Source: Anaerolineae bacterium (GTDB lineage: Bacteria > Chloroflexota > Anaerolineae > Anaerolineales > Anaerolineaceae). From it: a stretch of DNA of 64,000 nucleotides. Position numbers and translations under genes: made by a program. Positions 1 through 8,523 of this stretch are shown one piece after another (position 1 is the first letter of the stretch; each line of letters opens with the position of its first letter). The notes under the pieces were generated by a model. It made no database searches, had not been told where the DNA came from, and saw nothing but the letters and a program-made list of their open reading frames with translations. The stretch lies in contig JABLWW010000002.1 of assembly GCA_013178295.1 (NCBI GenBank), forward strand, positions 310,001 to 374,000, in the 5' to 3' direction.

Positions 1-2
1 TT

Positions 3-578
3 GTTTTGGTCACTCTTGGGCCCTTGACGAACATTGCTGTTGCTCTGACAAAGGCTCCGCAATTAGCTGGCATGTTAAAGATGTGCTATGTGATGGGAGG
101 AGCCGCAGCGACACTTGGCAACATCACCCCTGCCGCTGAATATAACATCTGGGTTGACCCGGAGGCAGCGCGCATTGTTTTTCATTCTGGATTGCCCATT
201 CTAATGGTGGGGTGGGAACTATGTCGTGGAGAGGCTAATCTCAGTGAAGAGGAAATGACTTTTGTGCGCTCCATTGGGACACCGTTCGCTGATTTCTGCC
301 TGGATTGCAATCGCCAGGCAATTCAGACCAACCGTGAGTGGCTGCATGAGCCAGCATTATCTTTACCTGATCCGGTTACAATGGCAATTGCTCTTGACCC
401 CAGTGTATGTACGCGCCGTTCCAGACATTTTGTGGAAGTGGAGACCTCCAGCGAGTTGACGCGCGGGATGACGGTTGTGGATGAACGTGGTGTTCTCAAA
501 CGTGAGGCAAACATCGAGGTGTGCTGGCAGATTGATGTTGGAAAGTGGAAGGAAACGCTCTACAAGACGCTGCGTTAG
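3..578 (+). CDS. Nucleoside hydrolase, C-terminal part (5' end outside window)
   Basis: The reading frame is open to the window edge, so the N-terminal part, with the Asp-rich calcium site of the family, is missing. What remains (about 190 residues) has the family landmarks in order: GPLTNIA, then a GG segment, then [11 protein letters not shown] (substrate-binding Asn region), then [15 protein letters not shown], then [10 protein letters not shown] near the end. These match inosine/uridine-preferring nucleoside hydrolases, which split the N-glycosidic bond of ribonucleosides to free base and ribose. Where protozoan enzymes have a catalytic His-Asp pair this protein has Pro-Asp, so specificity cannot be predicted. 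The next gene starts 12 bases after the stop, so it heads or belongs to an operon with two PfkB-like proteins and a SIS protein, consistent with handling a sugar or nucleoside product. Family assignment is firm; the exact substrate is unknown. Confidence 0.85.
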   Translation, partial: VLVTLGPLTNIAVALTKAPQLAGMLKMCYVMGGAAATLGNITPAAEYNIWVDPEAARIVFHSGLPILMVGWELCRGEANLSEEEMTFVRSIGTPFADFCLDCNRQAIQTNREWLHEPALSLPDPVTMAIALDPSVCTRRSRHFVEVETSSELTRGMTVVDERGVLKREANIEVCWQIDVGKWKETLYKTLR

Positions 579-589
579 GTTACAGGTTG

Positions 590-1513
590 ATGAAACCGGA
601 TTTCATTGCTTTCGGCATTATTCTGGACGATATTGTTTTAGCAGATGGTAGAACTTCTATGGGGGTCCTGGGCGGGGGAGGACCTCAGTCTGCTTTTGGA
701 ATGCGGCTTTGGTCGCCTTATGTTGGTCTTGTTTCAGGAGTGGGGGAGGATTTTCCAGAGGAGGCTGAGCGGTGGATAAAGGACTTTGGCATTGATCAGG
801 CAGGTATTCGTCGAAATCCGGTGCCCACAGCGCGAGCCTGGCAGGTTGTGGAAGAAAATGGCAAGAGAACACAGGTCTGGCGCGTATCTCCAGAAGTGAT
901 TCGCATGCAACTGATGAGGAAGATGGATCGGATACCGGAAAGCTACCGCGATGTGCGGGGAGCGCATATAGGTATACATCCTTTGGATGCTGATTTGGAT
1001 TTTGTGCAAGAAATGCGCGCTTTGGGTTGTCTGATGAGTATTGAAACGTTCAAACCTTCGGAAAGATTGTTGACCCGAGCCGAGGCCCTGCGATTGTTTG
1101 AACAGGCGGATATTTTTTCACCGAATCTTGAAGAGGGTTATTCGATGTTTGGCGGTGATACGCCGCAGGGCTTGCTGAGAAGAATGCTTGACTTGGGCGC
1201 CCGGAGCATTGCGCTGCGTATGGGGCAGGAGGGCTCGCTGCTGGTGCATGGCGGTAGCCGACTGGCGGTGCAAGTGCCTTCTGTTTCGGTTGAGGTGGTT
1301 GACCCGGTCGGCGCTGGGAATGCGTATTGCGGAGGCTTTTTGGTTGGCTGGGTTGAAACGGGAGATTTGATCACGGCAGGGCTTTATGCCGCTGTTTCGG
1401 CTTCCTTCCTGGTGCAGCAAGTTGGTTTACCACCCTTTTATCCTGGTATGGCAGAGGAGGCTAAACTTCGCCTTGAACGCCTGCGCCCTGGAGTCAGAGA
1501 GATAAAACTGTGA
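590..1513 (+). CDS. PfkB/ribokinase-fold protein, MAK32-like, with Asn at the catalytic-base position
   Basis: A 307-residue PfkB-family protein. The N-terminal strand ends in LDDIVLADG, followed by a glycine-rich GGGGPQSAFGMRLW segment; the C-terminal family signature reads DPVGAGNAYCGGF at about residues 238-250. In active PfkB kinases the residue after GAG is an Asp that acts as catalytic base; here it is Asn (about residue 244), confirmed by the codon aat. The GGxG...G-R-L and GAGNA pattern resembles, from memory, the MAK32 branch rather than ribokinase. ATG 590 is chosen because it lies just after the upstream stop and begins the conserved strand; a GTG at 545 would overlap the hydrolase. 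A close paralogue lies two genes downstream. It may bind a nucleoside or sugar ligand or phosphorylate it poorly. Confidence 0.8.
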   Translation: MKPDFIAFGIILDDIVLADGRTSMGVLGGGGPQSAFGMRLWSPYVGLVSGVGEDFPEEAERWIKDFGIDQAGIRRNPVPTARAWQVVEENGKRTQVWRVSPEVIRMQLMRKMDRIPESYRDVRGAHIGIHPLDADLDFVQEMRALGCLMSIETFKPSERLLTRAEALRLFEQADIFSPNLEEGYSMFGGDTPQGLLRRMLDLGARSIALRMGQEGSLLVHGGSRLAVQVPSVSVEVVDPVGAGNAYCGGFLVGWVETGDLITAGLYAAVSASFLVQQVGLPPFYPGMAEEAKLRLERLRPGVREIKL

Positions 1514-1526
1514 GGAGGTTTTTGCC

Positions 1527-2678
1527 ATGAACAGTATGATAGCTCAGGTTCAGAGTCTGCCGGGCTTAATGACCAAATTGATGCCATTGTATCAAGATGC
1601 TGTGAGAGTGGCATTAGACGAATCGTTTTGCAAGTCTATTGAGCGCGTTTTTGTTGTGGGATGCGGTGATTCTCATCATGCGGCGTTGGGATGTGAGCTT
1701 GCATTTGAACATCTTGCCGGATTGCCCTGTGAGCCGATGACCGCTTTGCAGTTTGGGCGGTATGCCGCAGGTTACTTACCTAAGCCATCTCACGGCTCTA
1801 ACCTTGTGATAGGGATTTCCGTCTCCGGGGCGGTAGCGCGCACCATAGAGGCGCTGCGTATGGCAAATCATGCAGGAGCGATGACTATGGCGCTGACGGC
1901 GACGGCGGATAGCCCGATCACCCGCCAGGCGCAAAAGATTCTGTTAAGCGCCACTCCCATATTTCCTGAACCCGAAGGTGTGCATACGCCGGGTGTTCGC
2001 TCTTATCTCGCCAATCAGCTGGCTTTGTTATTGATTGCGCTGCGAATTGGAGAGGCAAGGGAGTATTTGTCGGGCGATGAAGCGGAGAATCTGAGCAAAG
2101 AAATTGGCAATTTGAGCCTGGCGGCGGAGAAAAGCGTGGCAATCTGTACGCAGCTGGCATCTAGCCTGGCAGAAGAATGGAAGGATGCCAAAGAGTTTGT
2201 TTTTGTCGGAGGTGGCCCAAATTATGCCTCTGCGTTGTTTTCTGCTGCAAAGGTGCTGGAAGCTTCTGGAGATTCTGCAATTGGGCAGGAAACAGAAGAA
2301 TGGACACATTTGCAATATTTTTGCCGGGAGCAAAATACCCCCACCTTTTTCATCACTGCGGCGCAGCGCGACTATTCGCGAGCAGTTGAGGCGGCGCTGG
2401 CTGCCAGGACAATCCGGCGGCGCGTGGTGGCAATTGCACCTGAAAACGCCACGTTGTTGAATCAATACGCAGATCGCTGTTTGCCATTTGCCTATGTACG
2501 TGAGATGTTCTCTCCGCTTTTGGCGGCGATTCCGGGGACGTTATTCGCTGCATATCGCGCCGAGGTTCTTGATGAGCCCTTTTTCCGCAACTTTACGGGC
2601 GGCAGAGAACTGACCGATGGCAACGGTATCAGCCGAATCCGCACCAGTGAAATTTGGGAAACTCCCTGGCATGAATAA
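1527..2678 (+). CDS. Double SIS-domain protein (sugar isomerase / aminotransferase-like)
   Basis: A 383-residue protein with two SIS (sugar isomerase) folds. The first (about residues 35-190) has VFVVGCGDSHHAALG and the phosphosugar-binding segment GISVSGAVARTIEALR; the second (about 215-370) begins EFVFVGGGPNYASALFSAAKVLEA and contains EEWTHLQYF. This architecture equals the isomerase half of glucosamine-6-phosphate synthase and of related AgaS/FrlB-type deglycases; no glutaminase domain is present. It starts 13 bases after the PfkB stop with GAGGAGG just upstream of ATG 1527, so it is co-transcribed. Sitting between two PfkB-like proteins and after a nucleoside hydrolase, it probably isomerises or deglycates a phosphosugar. 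The substrate is not determined by the sequence. Confidence 0.8.
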   Translation: MNSMIAQVQSLPGLMTKLMPLYQDAVRVALDESFCKSIERVFVVGCGDSHHAALGCELAFEHLAGLPCEPMTALQFGRYAAGYLPKPSHGSNLVIGISVSGAVARTIEALRMANHAGAMTMALTATADSPITRQAQKILLSATPIFPEPEGVHTPGVRSYLANQLALLLIALRIGEAREYLSGDEAENLSKEIGNLSLAAEKSVAICTQLASSLAEEWKDAKEFVFVGGGPNYASALFSAAKVLEASGDSAIGQETEEWTHLQYFCREQNTPTFFITAAQRDYSRAVEAALAARTIRRRVVAIAPENATLLNQYADRCLPFAYVREMFSPLLAAIPGTLFAAYRAEVLDEPFFRNFTGGRELTDGNGISRIRTSEIWETPWHE

Positions 2679-2696
2679 ACGCGCAGGCGGAAGATT

Positions 2697-3605
2697 TTGT
2701 TTCTCTCAATTGGGTCAATTATTTTAGACGATATTGTGCTGCCCAACGGTGTAACCCGGATGGGTATGCTGGGGGGTGGAAGCCCGCACGCAGCGATGGG
2801 AATGCGTTTGTGGACAGATCATGTGGGGTTGTTGTGCGGGGTAGGAAGCGATTTTCCGCCCGACAATTTGTCTGACCTGCAGGCGGTGTTTGATACGCGC
2901 GGTGTTCTTGTACGCCAAAAGCGTACGCCGCGCGCCTGGCAGCTTTTTGAGACAGACGGCAGCCGTACCGAGATCTTTCGCACGCCGGTGGAAGATCTGG
3001 TGCAAATGGAGGTTTCGCCGGGCGAGTATCCTTTTGGCGATGAGCAGATTCTTGGGGTGCATTTGCAATCGCCAGCGTTTATGGTCATTGACTGGGCAAG
3101 ATTTCTGCGAGCGAAGGGCTGCCGTTTTATCTTGTGGGAACCGTGGGATACGGACTGTACAAGCCAGAACAGGCAAACTTTTTATTCTATTGCCAGTGAG
3201 GTGGATGCTGTTTCGGTGAGTATCAGGGAGGCTCAGCAGGTAACATCCCGCCTGTCTCCACCAGAGATTATCGAGGATTTGTTTATTGGTGGCGCAAAGA
3301 TGGTGGCTTTGAGAATGGGCGGGAAGGGCAGCCTTGTGGCGCAAGTGGGCAAGCCGACAAAGGCAATTGATACGGTGGCGGTACCAAAAATTGTGGACTT
3401 TACAGGAGCAGGCAACGCTTACGGAGGCGGCTTTGTGATTGGTTATTGCCAGAGTGCGGACGCTGGTATAGCCGGGCGTTATGGCGCGGTCTCAGCTTCG
3501 TTTGCGCTGGAACAGTTCGGCGCTTTGTACGCCTTGTCTGATCTTGCGGCGGAGCGCGCCAGACGTTATTGTTTATGTGAGGTGCGAGACATTGACGAAA
3601 AATGA
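2697..3605 (+). CDS. Second MAK32-like PfkB-fold protein (paralogue of 590-1513), also with GAGN
   Basis: A 302-residue paralogue of the PfkB-like protein at 590-1513. Both share IILDDIVL near the N-terminus, a GGG-x-P segment with GMRLW, ALRMG-x-x-GSL, and a C-terminal signature. Here the signature reads DFTGAGNAYGGGF (about residues 234-246), again with Asn (codon aac) where PfkB kinases have the catalytic Asp. The start is a TTG at 2697 preceded by GCGGAAG; no ATG or GTG is available between the upstream stop and the conserved strand. The same substitution in both copies suggests a conserved feature of this subfamily rather than a random lesion. Its 3' end overlaps the next gene by 14 bases. 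Confidence 0.78.
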   Translation: MFLSIGSIILDDIVLPNGVTRMGMLGGGSPHAAMGMRLWTDHVGLLCGVGSDFPPDNLSDLQAVFDTRGVLVRQKRTPRAWQLFETDGSRTEIFRTPVEDLVQMEVSPGEYPFGDEQILGVHLQSPAFMVIDWARFLRAKGCRFILWEPWDTDCTSQNRQTFYSIASEVDAVSVSIREAQQVTSRLSPPEIIEDLFIGGAKMVALRMGGKGSLVAQVGKPTKAIDTVAVPKIVDFTGAGNAYGGGFVIGYCQSADAGIAGRYGAVSASFALEQFGALYALSDLAAERARRYCLCEVRDIDEK

Positions 3606-4302
3606 TCATTTTCAGGAAATTTACCAGCAAAAAGCCGCGCAATATCATCAGATGATTGAAGTGGAGGATGTTGATAGTCATCTTCTGGCGGCGCTTCAAA
3701 GGATAACGGATTTTAGAGGCAAGTTTGTTCTTGATCTGGGCAGTGGTACTGGGCGCATTCCTTTACTTCTTCAGTCCTTGGATGTCAGGATGGCATGTCT
3801 TGATCTTCAGCGGGCGATGTTGCTGGAACAGAAAAATCAGCGGGCAAAAGTAGGAGGCAATTGGGGGATGGTTCAGGGTGATATGCGCGTGCTTCCCCTT
3901 GCTGATAACTGTGCTGATGTCGTGATTGCAGGCTGGGCAATAGGGCATCTGTGTTCGTGGTTTGAAGATAGCTGGCAAGACGAGATAGCCAGGATTTTGT
4001 GTGAGATGCATCGCACTGCACGGTGCGGTGGGGTGTTGGTGATTCTGGAAACAATGACGACGGGCAGTCTGTTTCCCGCACCCCCAACCCCTGAGCTTGC
4101 AAGGTATTATGCCTTTCTGGAAGGAGAATGGGGTTTTGAGCGTGAGGTGATACAGACGGATTATCAGTTTTGTGATGTGCAAGACGCCGTTGCACGAACA
4201 GAGTTCTTCTTTGGGAGCGACTTATCCGAAAAGATACGTCAGCATGGCTGGGCGAGACTGCCTGAGTGGACAGGGGTGTGGAGTAAGCGCCTCACAAATT
4301 AA
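3592..4302 (+). CDS. SAM-dependent class I methyltransferase
   Basis: About 236 residues. The SAM-binding motif I is VLDLGSGTGRIP, followed by an acidic residue in ACLDLQRAML, GDMRVLPLAD (motif II) and DVVIAGWAIGHL. This is the UbiE/methyltransferase-11 type of Rossmann fold. TTG 3592 is preferred because GTGAGGTG lies seven bases upstream and it places the start next to NDHFQEIYQQKAAQYHQ, a typical N-terminus for this family; it overlaps the PfkB gene by 14 bases, suggesting translational coupling. The substrate is unknown. The 3' end overlaps the convergent M42 peptidase gene by 11 bases, with no terminator visible between them. Confidence 0.75.
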   Translation: MTKNDHFQEIYQQKAAQYHQMIEVEDVDSHLLAALQRITDFRGKFVLDLGSGTGRIPLLLQSLDVRMACLDLQRAMLLEQKNQRAKVGGNWGMVQGDMRVLPLADNCADVVIAGWAIGHLCSWFEDSWQDEIARILCEMHRTARCGGVLVILETMTTGSLFPAPPTPELARYYAFLEGEWGFEREVIQTDYQFCDVQDAVARTEFFFGSDLSEKIRQHGWARLPEWTGVWSKRLTN

Positions 4303-5353
4303 GCGGTTGGGAAAGGACACACAGTAAGAGCTTGATGAGATGTTGTACATCCGATAAACAAGCTGTTTCCACAGGTGAATGGTGGTAGCGTATTGGGATA
4401 GAAAGCGCGGCTGTCTTTATACCTTGCTGCGAGAAGGGGATAAGGTTCAGCGCGGTTGTCAAACCTGAGACAATTTCAGTTTGCAAGGGAATGTTTTGTT
4501 GCTGTGCTGTTTTCTGGATGTGCTTTGCCAGCTTCCCGTCAGGCAAGTATGTTGCGCTCTTTCCCCGAATGGCATCCATCCATTTGATAGCTGGTCCATT
4601 GCCTATCTGGATTTCGGTTTGCTGATGGAACACATCGGGGGAGTCGAAAGCCAGAGTGCCGTCAATCCCCAGCGCATAATCGGGGTTTACGGAGCGTATG
4701 ATAGGCAAGGCGCTGTGCGTGGATGTTTCTTCCTGGACAACAAATGCCAGATAGAGATCATAAGGAACGCTGTTTTTTGTGACCAGGTTGGCAAGCGCTA
4801 TCAAGATGTAACAACCCAATCGGTCGTCAAGGGCTTTTGTGCAAACCCAATCATTATCTGTACGCACCAGCGGCGAGTCCCATGTCAACCCATCACCAAT
4901 TTGGATACCCATCTCGCGGGTTTCTTTACCTGAAGCGGCGCCTACGTCAATATATATATCTTTCAGGGCAATAGGGGATTCAGCAGCCAGATGTTGGGGT
5001 GGCAGCCCCACCCAAGCGGGAACGCAGCGGCCGTTGCTCCAAAGACATAGACGATTGCCTGGTAGGGCGGTAATATGCATTCCCCCCAATCTCTCCACTA
5101 ACAAAAACCCTTCGGGTGTAATGCGGCGCACGATCAGGCCGACTTCGTCCATGTGCGCCAGTATCAGCAGTCGGTTTCCCTTGCCGGGCAGATGTGCAAT
5201 CAGGTTTCCGAGAGCATCCTGCTGGGTTTGCCATGGGGAGGGAATATTTTGACGAATGAGAAAAGATATCTCTTCTTCTCTGCCTGGCAAACCTGGCGTT
5301 TTGCAAAGGCTAGCCAGTAATTCTAGATTTACTTCAGGAGATTTTGTGTTCAT
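4292..5353 (-). CDS. M42-family aminopeptidase / deblocking peptidase
   Basis: A 353-residue metallopeptidase of family M42 (tetrahedral aminopeptidase, glutamyl aminopeptidase). All expected residues are visible: AHMDEVG (His67, Asp69), KALDDRLGC (bridging Asp about 176-177), QEET (catalytic and metal Glu 208-209), GIDGT (Asp231) and RYHHSPVE (His about 324-325). Such enzymes are cytosolic, form large oligomers and trim N-terminal residues from short peptides. The gene is last in a - strand series: GntR regulator, GTPase, then this one, with gaps of 36 and 26 bases. There is no signal peptide. Assignment to M42 is firm; the preferred residue is not predictable. Confidence 0.9.
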   Translation of the reverse strand: MNTKSPEVNLELLASLCKTPGLPGREEEISFLIRQNIPSPWQTQQDALGNLIAHLPGKGNRLLILAHMDEVGLIVRRITPEGFLLVERLGGMHITALPGNRLCLWSNGRCVPAWVGLPPQHLAAESPIALKDIYIDVGAASGKETREMGIQIGDGLTWDSPLVRTDNDWVCTKALDDRLGCYILIALANLVTKNSVPYDLYLAFVVQEETSTHSALPIIRSVNPDYALGIDGTLAFDSPDVFHQQTEIQIGNGPAIKWMDAIRGKSATYLPDGKLAKHIQKTAQQQNIPLQTEIVSGLTTALNLIPFSQQGIKTAALSIPIRYHHSPVETACLSDVQHLIKLLLCVLSQPLNL

Positions 5354-5379
5354 GGGAAGATATATCTAGGGAATAGAAG

Positions 5380-6654
5380 TTATATTGAAGGGTCGTCAAT
5401 AATTGGGTCTGTGATTTTTGAAGGTTTTTGCTGACCAGGAGCGCCGGGGAAGGATATATTTTCTAATTCTTCAGCCAGACGGTCTTTCAATTTTTTGCGG
5501 CCGGGTTTTCTTTTTCCAAGCTCTTTCATTGACTTGATCAGTTGACTGGCAATGGAGGAAGTTATGCGCTTGAGAGTGTCGCGGTTGACTTTCTCCCCGC
5601 GCCCAAACCACATAGCAGCCGCATATCCCATTGCCATTGTGGTCGAGGCGGCAATGGCAGCAGCCAGCACCCAGCCGGGCACACCGCCCAATTTGGAAAG
5701 CTCATAGAATAAAGTTCTACCAAGAAAACCCAAACCGAAAGTAACTGCCAGTTCGAATACCCTGGCAAAAGTAATTTTGTAATTATAGATTCTGGCGATG
5801 GCGGTAATCATAATAATTTGCGTGCTGATCAGAGGGATGAAATCAACAATGGGAAGGGGAATCAAACCGATCAGTCCTGCTGCAGTGGCTGCGCTGATTG
5901 TGGTCTGCCATGCCAACTGCCAGCGATATTTGGGGAGAGCACTGCCCAAAGCGGCGGTGATTTCCGGCTTTGCCCTGGCAATGGCGAGGATGATTTTTTC
6001 GACGTTTTTGCCGCTGGTTGCAACGATTGGGATTATCTCTTCGGGTTTCAGCCCGCAGGTGGAAGCAATATGTTGAATCACTTGCTGTTTCTCTTTTTCG
6101 CTTTTAATCAGATCAATTTTGTTCAAAACAAGCAAGTAGGGTTTTCCAAGAGCAACGAACTGATGGAATAACTTTAGCTCCGCATCCTCTATTCCCGGTT
6201 GTGCGGCAAACAGGATAATCAAAAAGTCTGCCTGTGTTGCAGAGGCGAGAGCGCGCTGTTTTTCCTCTTCTCCGATGTTGCCGACAGCGTCGGCGCCGGG
6301 TGTATCAATGATAGAAAAGAGAGCCGCGGAACTCTCCTGGCTTTGCCGCGTTGTGCCAGGAACAGGACTGACGGCAGCGCGTTCATTTTTGTCTGTAATC
6401 AGTTGATTAAAAAGCGTGGACTTGCCCACATTGGCAGGTCCAACAATGGCGATTCTGTTCTCTTTGCCCAGGGCAGTTTTTACTTCTTTTTCCAACAGGT
6501 TGATGACGGTAAAAAGTCTTGAGTCAACGGGTAGCTGCTTGAAGAAAGAGAGGGTCTTGTCTCTTTCGCTCTGGGGCAGTTTATCCCACAAAGCCCGCGC
6601 CGTTTCCTGGGTGCTATCTGGTAATGCTTTGATGAGATCATCAATTTGGGGCAT
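5380..6654 (-). CDS. Era/TrmE-like GTPase with C-terminal DUF697-type membrane domain
   Basis: A 424-residue protein. The G domain has G1 GPANVGKST (residues 72-80), a PGTT G2 motif, G3 DTPG (117-120) and G4 NKID (178-181), followed by an SGKNV G5-like segment. The N-terminal 60 residues look helical. After about residue 240 come several hydrophobic stretches (LIGLIPLPIVDFIPLIS and a later alanine-rich pair), the arrangement of DUF697-type GTPases. The tail is basic (RKPGRKK) and then acidic. A GGAGGAGAA Shine-Dalgarno sits directly before the ATG. It probably acts at the inner face of the membrane; no specific role can be inferred. It is co-transcribed with the upstream GntR-type gene and the downstream M42 peptidase. 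Confidence 0.82.
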   Translation of the reverse strand: MPQIDDLIKALPDSTQETARALWDKLPQSERDKTLSFFKQLPVDSRLFTVINLLEKEVKTALGKENRIAIVGPANVGKSTLFNQLITDKNERAAVSPVPGTTRQSQESSAALFSIIDTPGADAVGNIGEEEKQRALASATQADFLIILFAAQPGIEDAELKLFHQFVALGKPYLLVLNKIDLIKSEKEKQQVIQHIASTCGLKPEEIIPIVATSGKNVEKIILAIARAKPEITAALGSALPKYRWQLAWQTTISAATAAGLIGLIPLPIVDFIPLISTQIIMITAIARIYNYKITFARVFELAVTFGLGFLGRTLFYELSKLGGVPGWVLAAAIAASTTMAMGYAAAMWFGRGEKVNRDTLKRITSSIASQLIKSMKELGKRKPGRKKLKDRLAEELENISFPGAPGQQKPSKITDPIIDDPSI

Positions 6655-6690
6655 TTCTCCTCCACAAGAGATTTGACAACAGGGCAGATA

Positions 6691-7782
6691 CTATGGTACT
6701 GACAGGATATGACCGGTCTGGGTGCATTCGTACCCCCCCAGCGCTTGAATGGCTGCCCTGGTATTGGGTTGCTGCAGAATTTGAATTATTGCTGAAAAGG
6801 CTGGTGTTTGAAGATTCTCTTCGGGGAAGACCAGGTCGTAGGGTTCAATGGTCAGCGGGATAAAATCTAGCCCCAGCGCGGCGGCTACCGATTCAAGCCC
6901 TAGTCCCACATCAGCCTGCTGGTTGAGTATTGCTCGGCAAACATCCGAGTGGGTGAGTTTTTCGTTGTTGTACCCATATATTTGGTGCGGGAAAATACCA
7001 GATTTTTGCAAGGCAATGTCCAACCAGACACGTGTCCCTGAGCCCCGCTGCCGATTGATAAAATGTACATCTGGGCGTGCCAGGTCTGGTAAACCGGTGA
7101 TCCTTTTGGGATTGCCTGGCGCAATAATCAAACCAAGATGGCGGGATGCCAGGCGTACGATGGTCATTTTCCTGCCGGGGAAAAGACGGCGAATAAAAGG
7201 CACATTGTAGGTGTCGCTTTCCACATCCCAAAGGTGGCAGCCAGCTATATTGGCTCTATTTTCAGCCAGTGCAATAAGCCCTCCCAGACTACCGCAGAAA
7301 GCAAGTGGCATACTGAATTGTGGGTATACTGTATGAAAATGGTTTGCCAGCCAGTTGATTGCGCGGTCATGGCTGCCTGAAAAAAGGATGGTGTTCTCGG
7401 GTTTTTGGGGTGAGTTTTGCTCGACCGTTTTCCAACGGTCAAGGGCGATTTGCAAAGATTGTTCGATTTCGGTTGGCGAATAACCGGCTGATAGGGACTC
7501 AAACAAGAAGGTTTCTGTGCGGTTAAGTAGCATTGCCTGCCGCAATGGTGTCTGTTGCGCGGTTGGGGGTTTTGCGACCACATGCGTTCCCTGACCGGGG
7601 CGGCTGGTGACGATACCAGAATGTGCCAGCTGTTTATAAGCGCGCTGGATGGTGCCTGGCGTGCAGTTCCATTTCTGAGTCAAATAGCGAATGGAGGGTA
7701 AGCGGTCTCCAGGTTTTAGGGTGCCGTCCAGTATCTGATCACGGATCGTCTCAGCGATTTTTTTGTACAGGAATTCGCCCAT
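6691..7782 (-). CDS. GntR-family regulator fused to a molybdate-binding-protein-like domain
   Basis: A 363-residue one-component regulator. Residues about 5-72 form a GntR winged helix (QILDGTLKPGDRLPSIRYL and GTIQRAYKQL). After a linker, residues about 130-340 form a periplasmic-binding-protein-like domain with SGSHDRAINWLA, GSLGGL, IAGCHLWD and RQRGSGTR, matching COG1910-type domains that sense molybdate or a related oxyanion. It lacks a signal peptide, so it acts in the cytoplasm. Several molybdenum/tungsten genes lie in the window (XdhC pair, moaA, aldehyde oxidoreductase), but the direct target is unknown. It is first in an operon with the GTPase and the M42 peptidase, and a promoter ends right at its start codon. 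Confidence 0.85.
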   Translation of the reverse strand: MGEFLYKKIAETIRDQILDGTLKPGDRLPSIRYLTQKWNCTPGTIQRAYKQLAHSGIVTSRPGQGTHVVAKPPTAQQTPLRQAMLLNRTETFLFESLSAGYSPTEIEQSLQIALDRWKTVEQNSPQKPENTILFSGSHDRAINWLANHFHTVYPQFSMPLAFCGSLGGLIALAENRANIAGCHLWDVESDTYNVPFIRRLFPGRKMTIVRLASRHLGLIIAPGNPKRITGLPDLARPDVHFINRQRGSGTRVWLDIALQKSGIFPHQIYGYNNEKLTHSDVCRAILNQQADVGLGLESVAAALGLDFIPLTIEPYDLVFPEENLQTPAFSAIIQILQQPNTRAAIQALGGYECTQTGHILSVP

Positions 7783-7789
7783 TGGTAAA

Positions 7790-7818
7790 AGTATATTTGC
7801 AATCCAGTTTTATGACAA
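7790..7818 (-). promoter_or_regulatory. Sigma70-type promoter of the GntR regulator, candidate leaderless start
   Basis: On the - strand a TTGTCA box (7813-7818) and a TATACT box (7790-7795) are separated by exactly 17 bases. The expected transcription start, about seven bases past the -10 box, falls at 7783 or so, and the ATG is at 7782-7780. The transcript would therefore be leaderless or nearly so. No Shine-Dalgarno could be included. Confidence 0.65.
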
Positions 7819-7902
7819 GGCAACTCCCCGTTACCAACTCTGGGAGGAAATGTTCACCCAAGCGGCGCATCTCGTGGTAAGATACCCCTCTCTGAAAATA
7901 TT

Positions 7903-8523
7903 ATGGCGATTTATGATATCACCCTGCAAAATTTGAAGTTGTGTCCTGCGGGTAGCCCGGCGGCTATTTTGATGCGCCATTCGGTGCGCTACCCAATATT
8001 GAGCGTTGAGGAAGTGTATGAAGCACAGTTGACCCCTGAGGGTATGCGCGTTGCTGAAGAATTTGGCGCTGTGCTGGGGAAGATGTTTAAGCGGGGAAGG
8101 ATTTTTTCAAATGCTGTGGAGCGTTGTGTTAACACTGGTATTGCCATTGCAAACGGTGCACGATGGCGAAACAATGTGGCTGTGGATTCGCGGTTAAGTT
8201 ATGCGTATGTAAGCGAAGCCTGGGAAGCCAGACTTGCACAAGAAACGAGCAATGGCATCCCGCCTGAAGTGGTTGAGATTGTTGCGTCTCTATTGAACTT
8301 GAATCACAGGAAACATTCCGTTGACCTGTATATTACCCACGACAGTGTGCTGGCTTGTGTGGTCTCGTATTTGCTGGATATTCGTATAGATGAAGATAAC
8401 TGGCCCGAGTTTTTAGAGGGAGCAGTTTTTTGGCGGGAGGGCGCGGAGGCTTATGTCGCCTGGCGCGGCGAAGCGAACAAGATTACGCAAAAGCTATCCC
8501 GCGTATCGGGGGGATTGCGCTAA
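7903..8523 (+). CDS. Histidine phosphatase superfamily protein
   Basis: A 206-residue protein of the phosphoglycerate mutase/acid phosphatase fold. The catalytic motif reads LMRHSVRYP (Arg25, His26; Ser in place of the usual Gly), a second Arg is in AVERCVNT (Arg74), and the C-terminal catalytic His is in YITHDSVL (His146). Together these form the phosphate pocket and the phospho-histidine site. The GARW and LSYAYVS segments between them are unlike cofactor-dependent phosphoglycerate mutases, so the substrate is unknown. The gene stands alone on the + strand, diverging from the GntR gene and overlapping dcd by four bases at its 3' end. The upstream ribosome-binding sequence is weak. Confidence 0.72.
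   Translation: MAIYDITLQNLKLCPAGSPAAILMRHSVRYPILSVEEVYEAQLTPEGMRVAEEFGAVLGKMFKRGRIFSNAVERCVNTGIAIANGARWRNNVAVDSRLSYAYVSEAWEARLAQETSNGIPPEVVEIVASLLNLNHRKHSVDLYITHDSVLACVVSYLLDIRIDEDNWPEFLEGAVFWREGAEAYVAWRGEANKITQKLSRVSGGLR

Noticed and set aside
2724-3344. 206-codon - strand open frame opposite the second PfkB gene
   Set aside because: It lies wholly inside a well-supported gene, is rich in His/Arg/Gln as expected of an antisense shadow, and matches no family.
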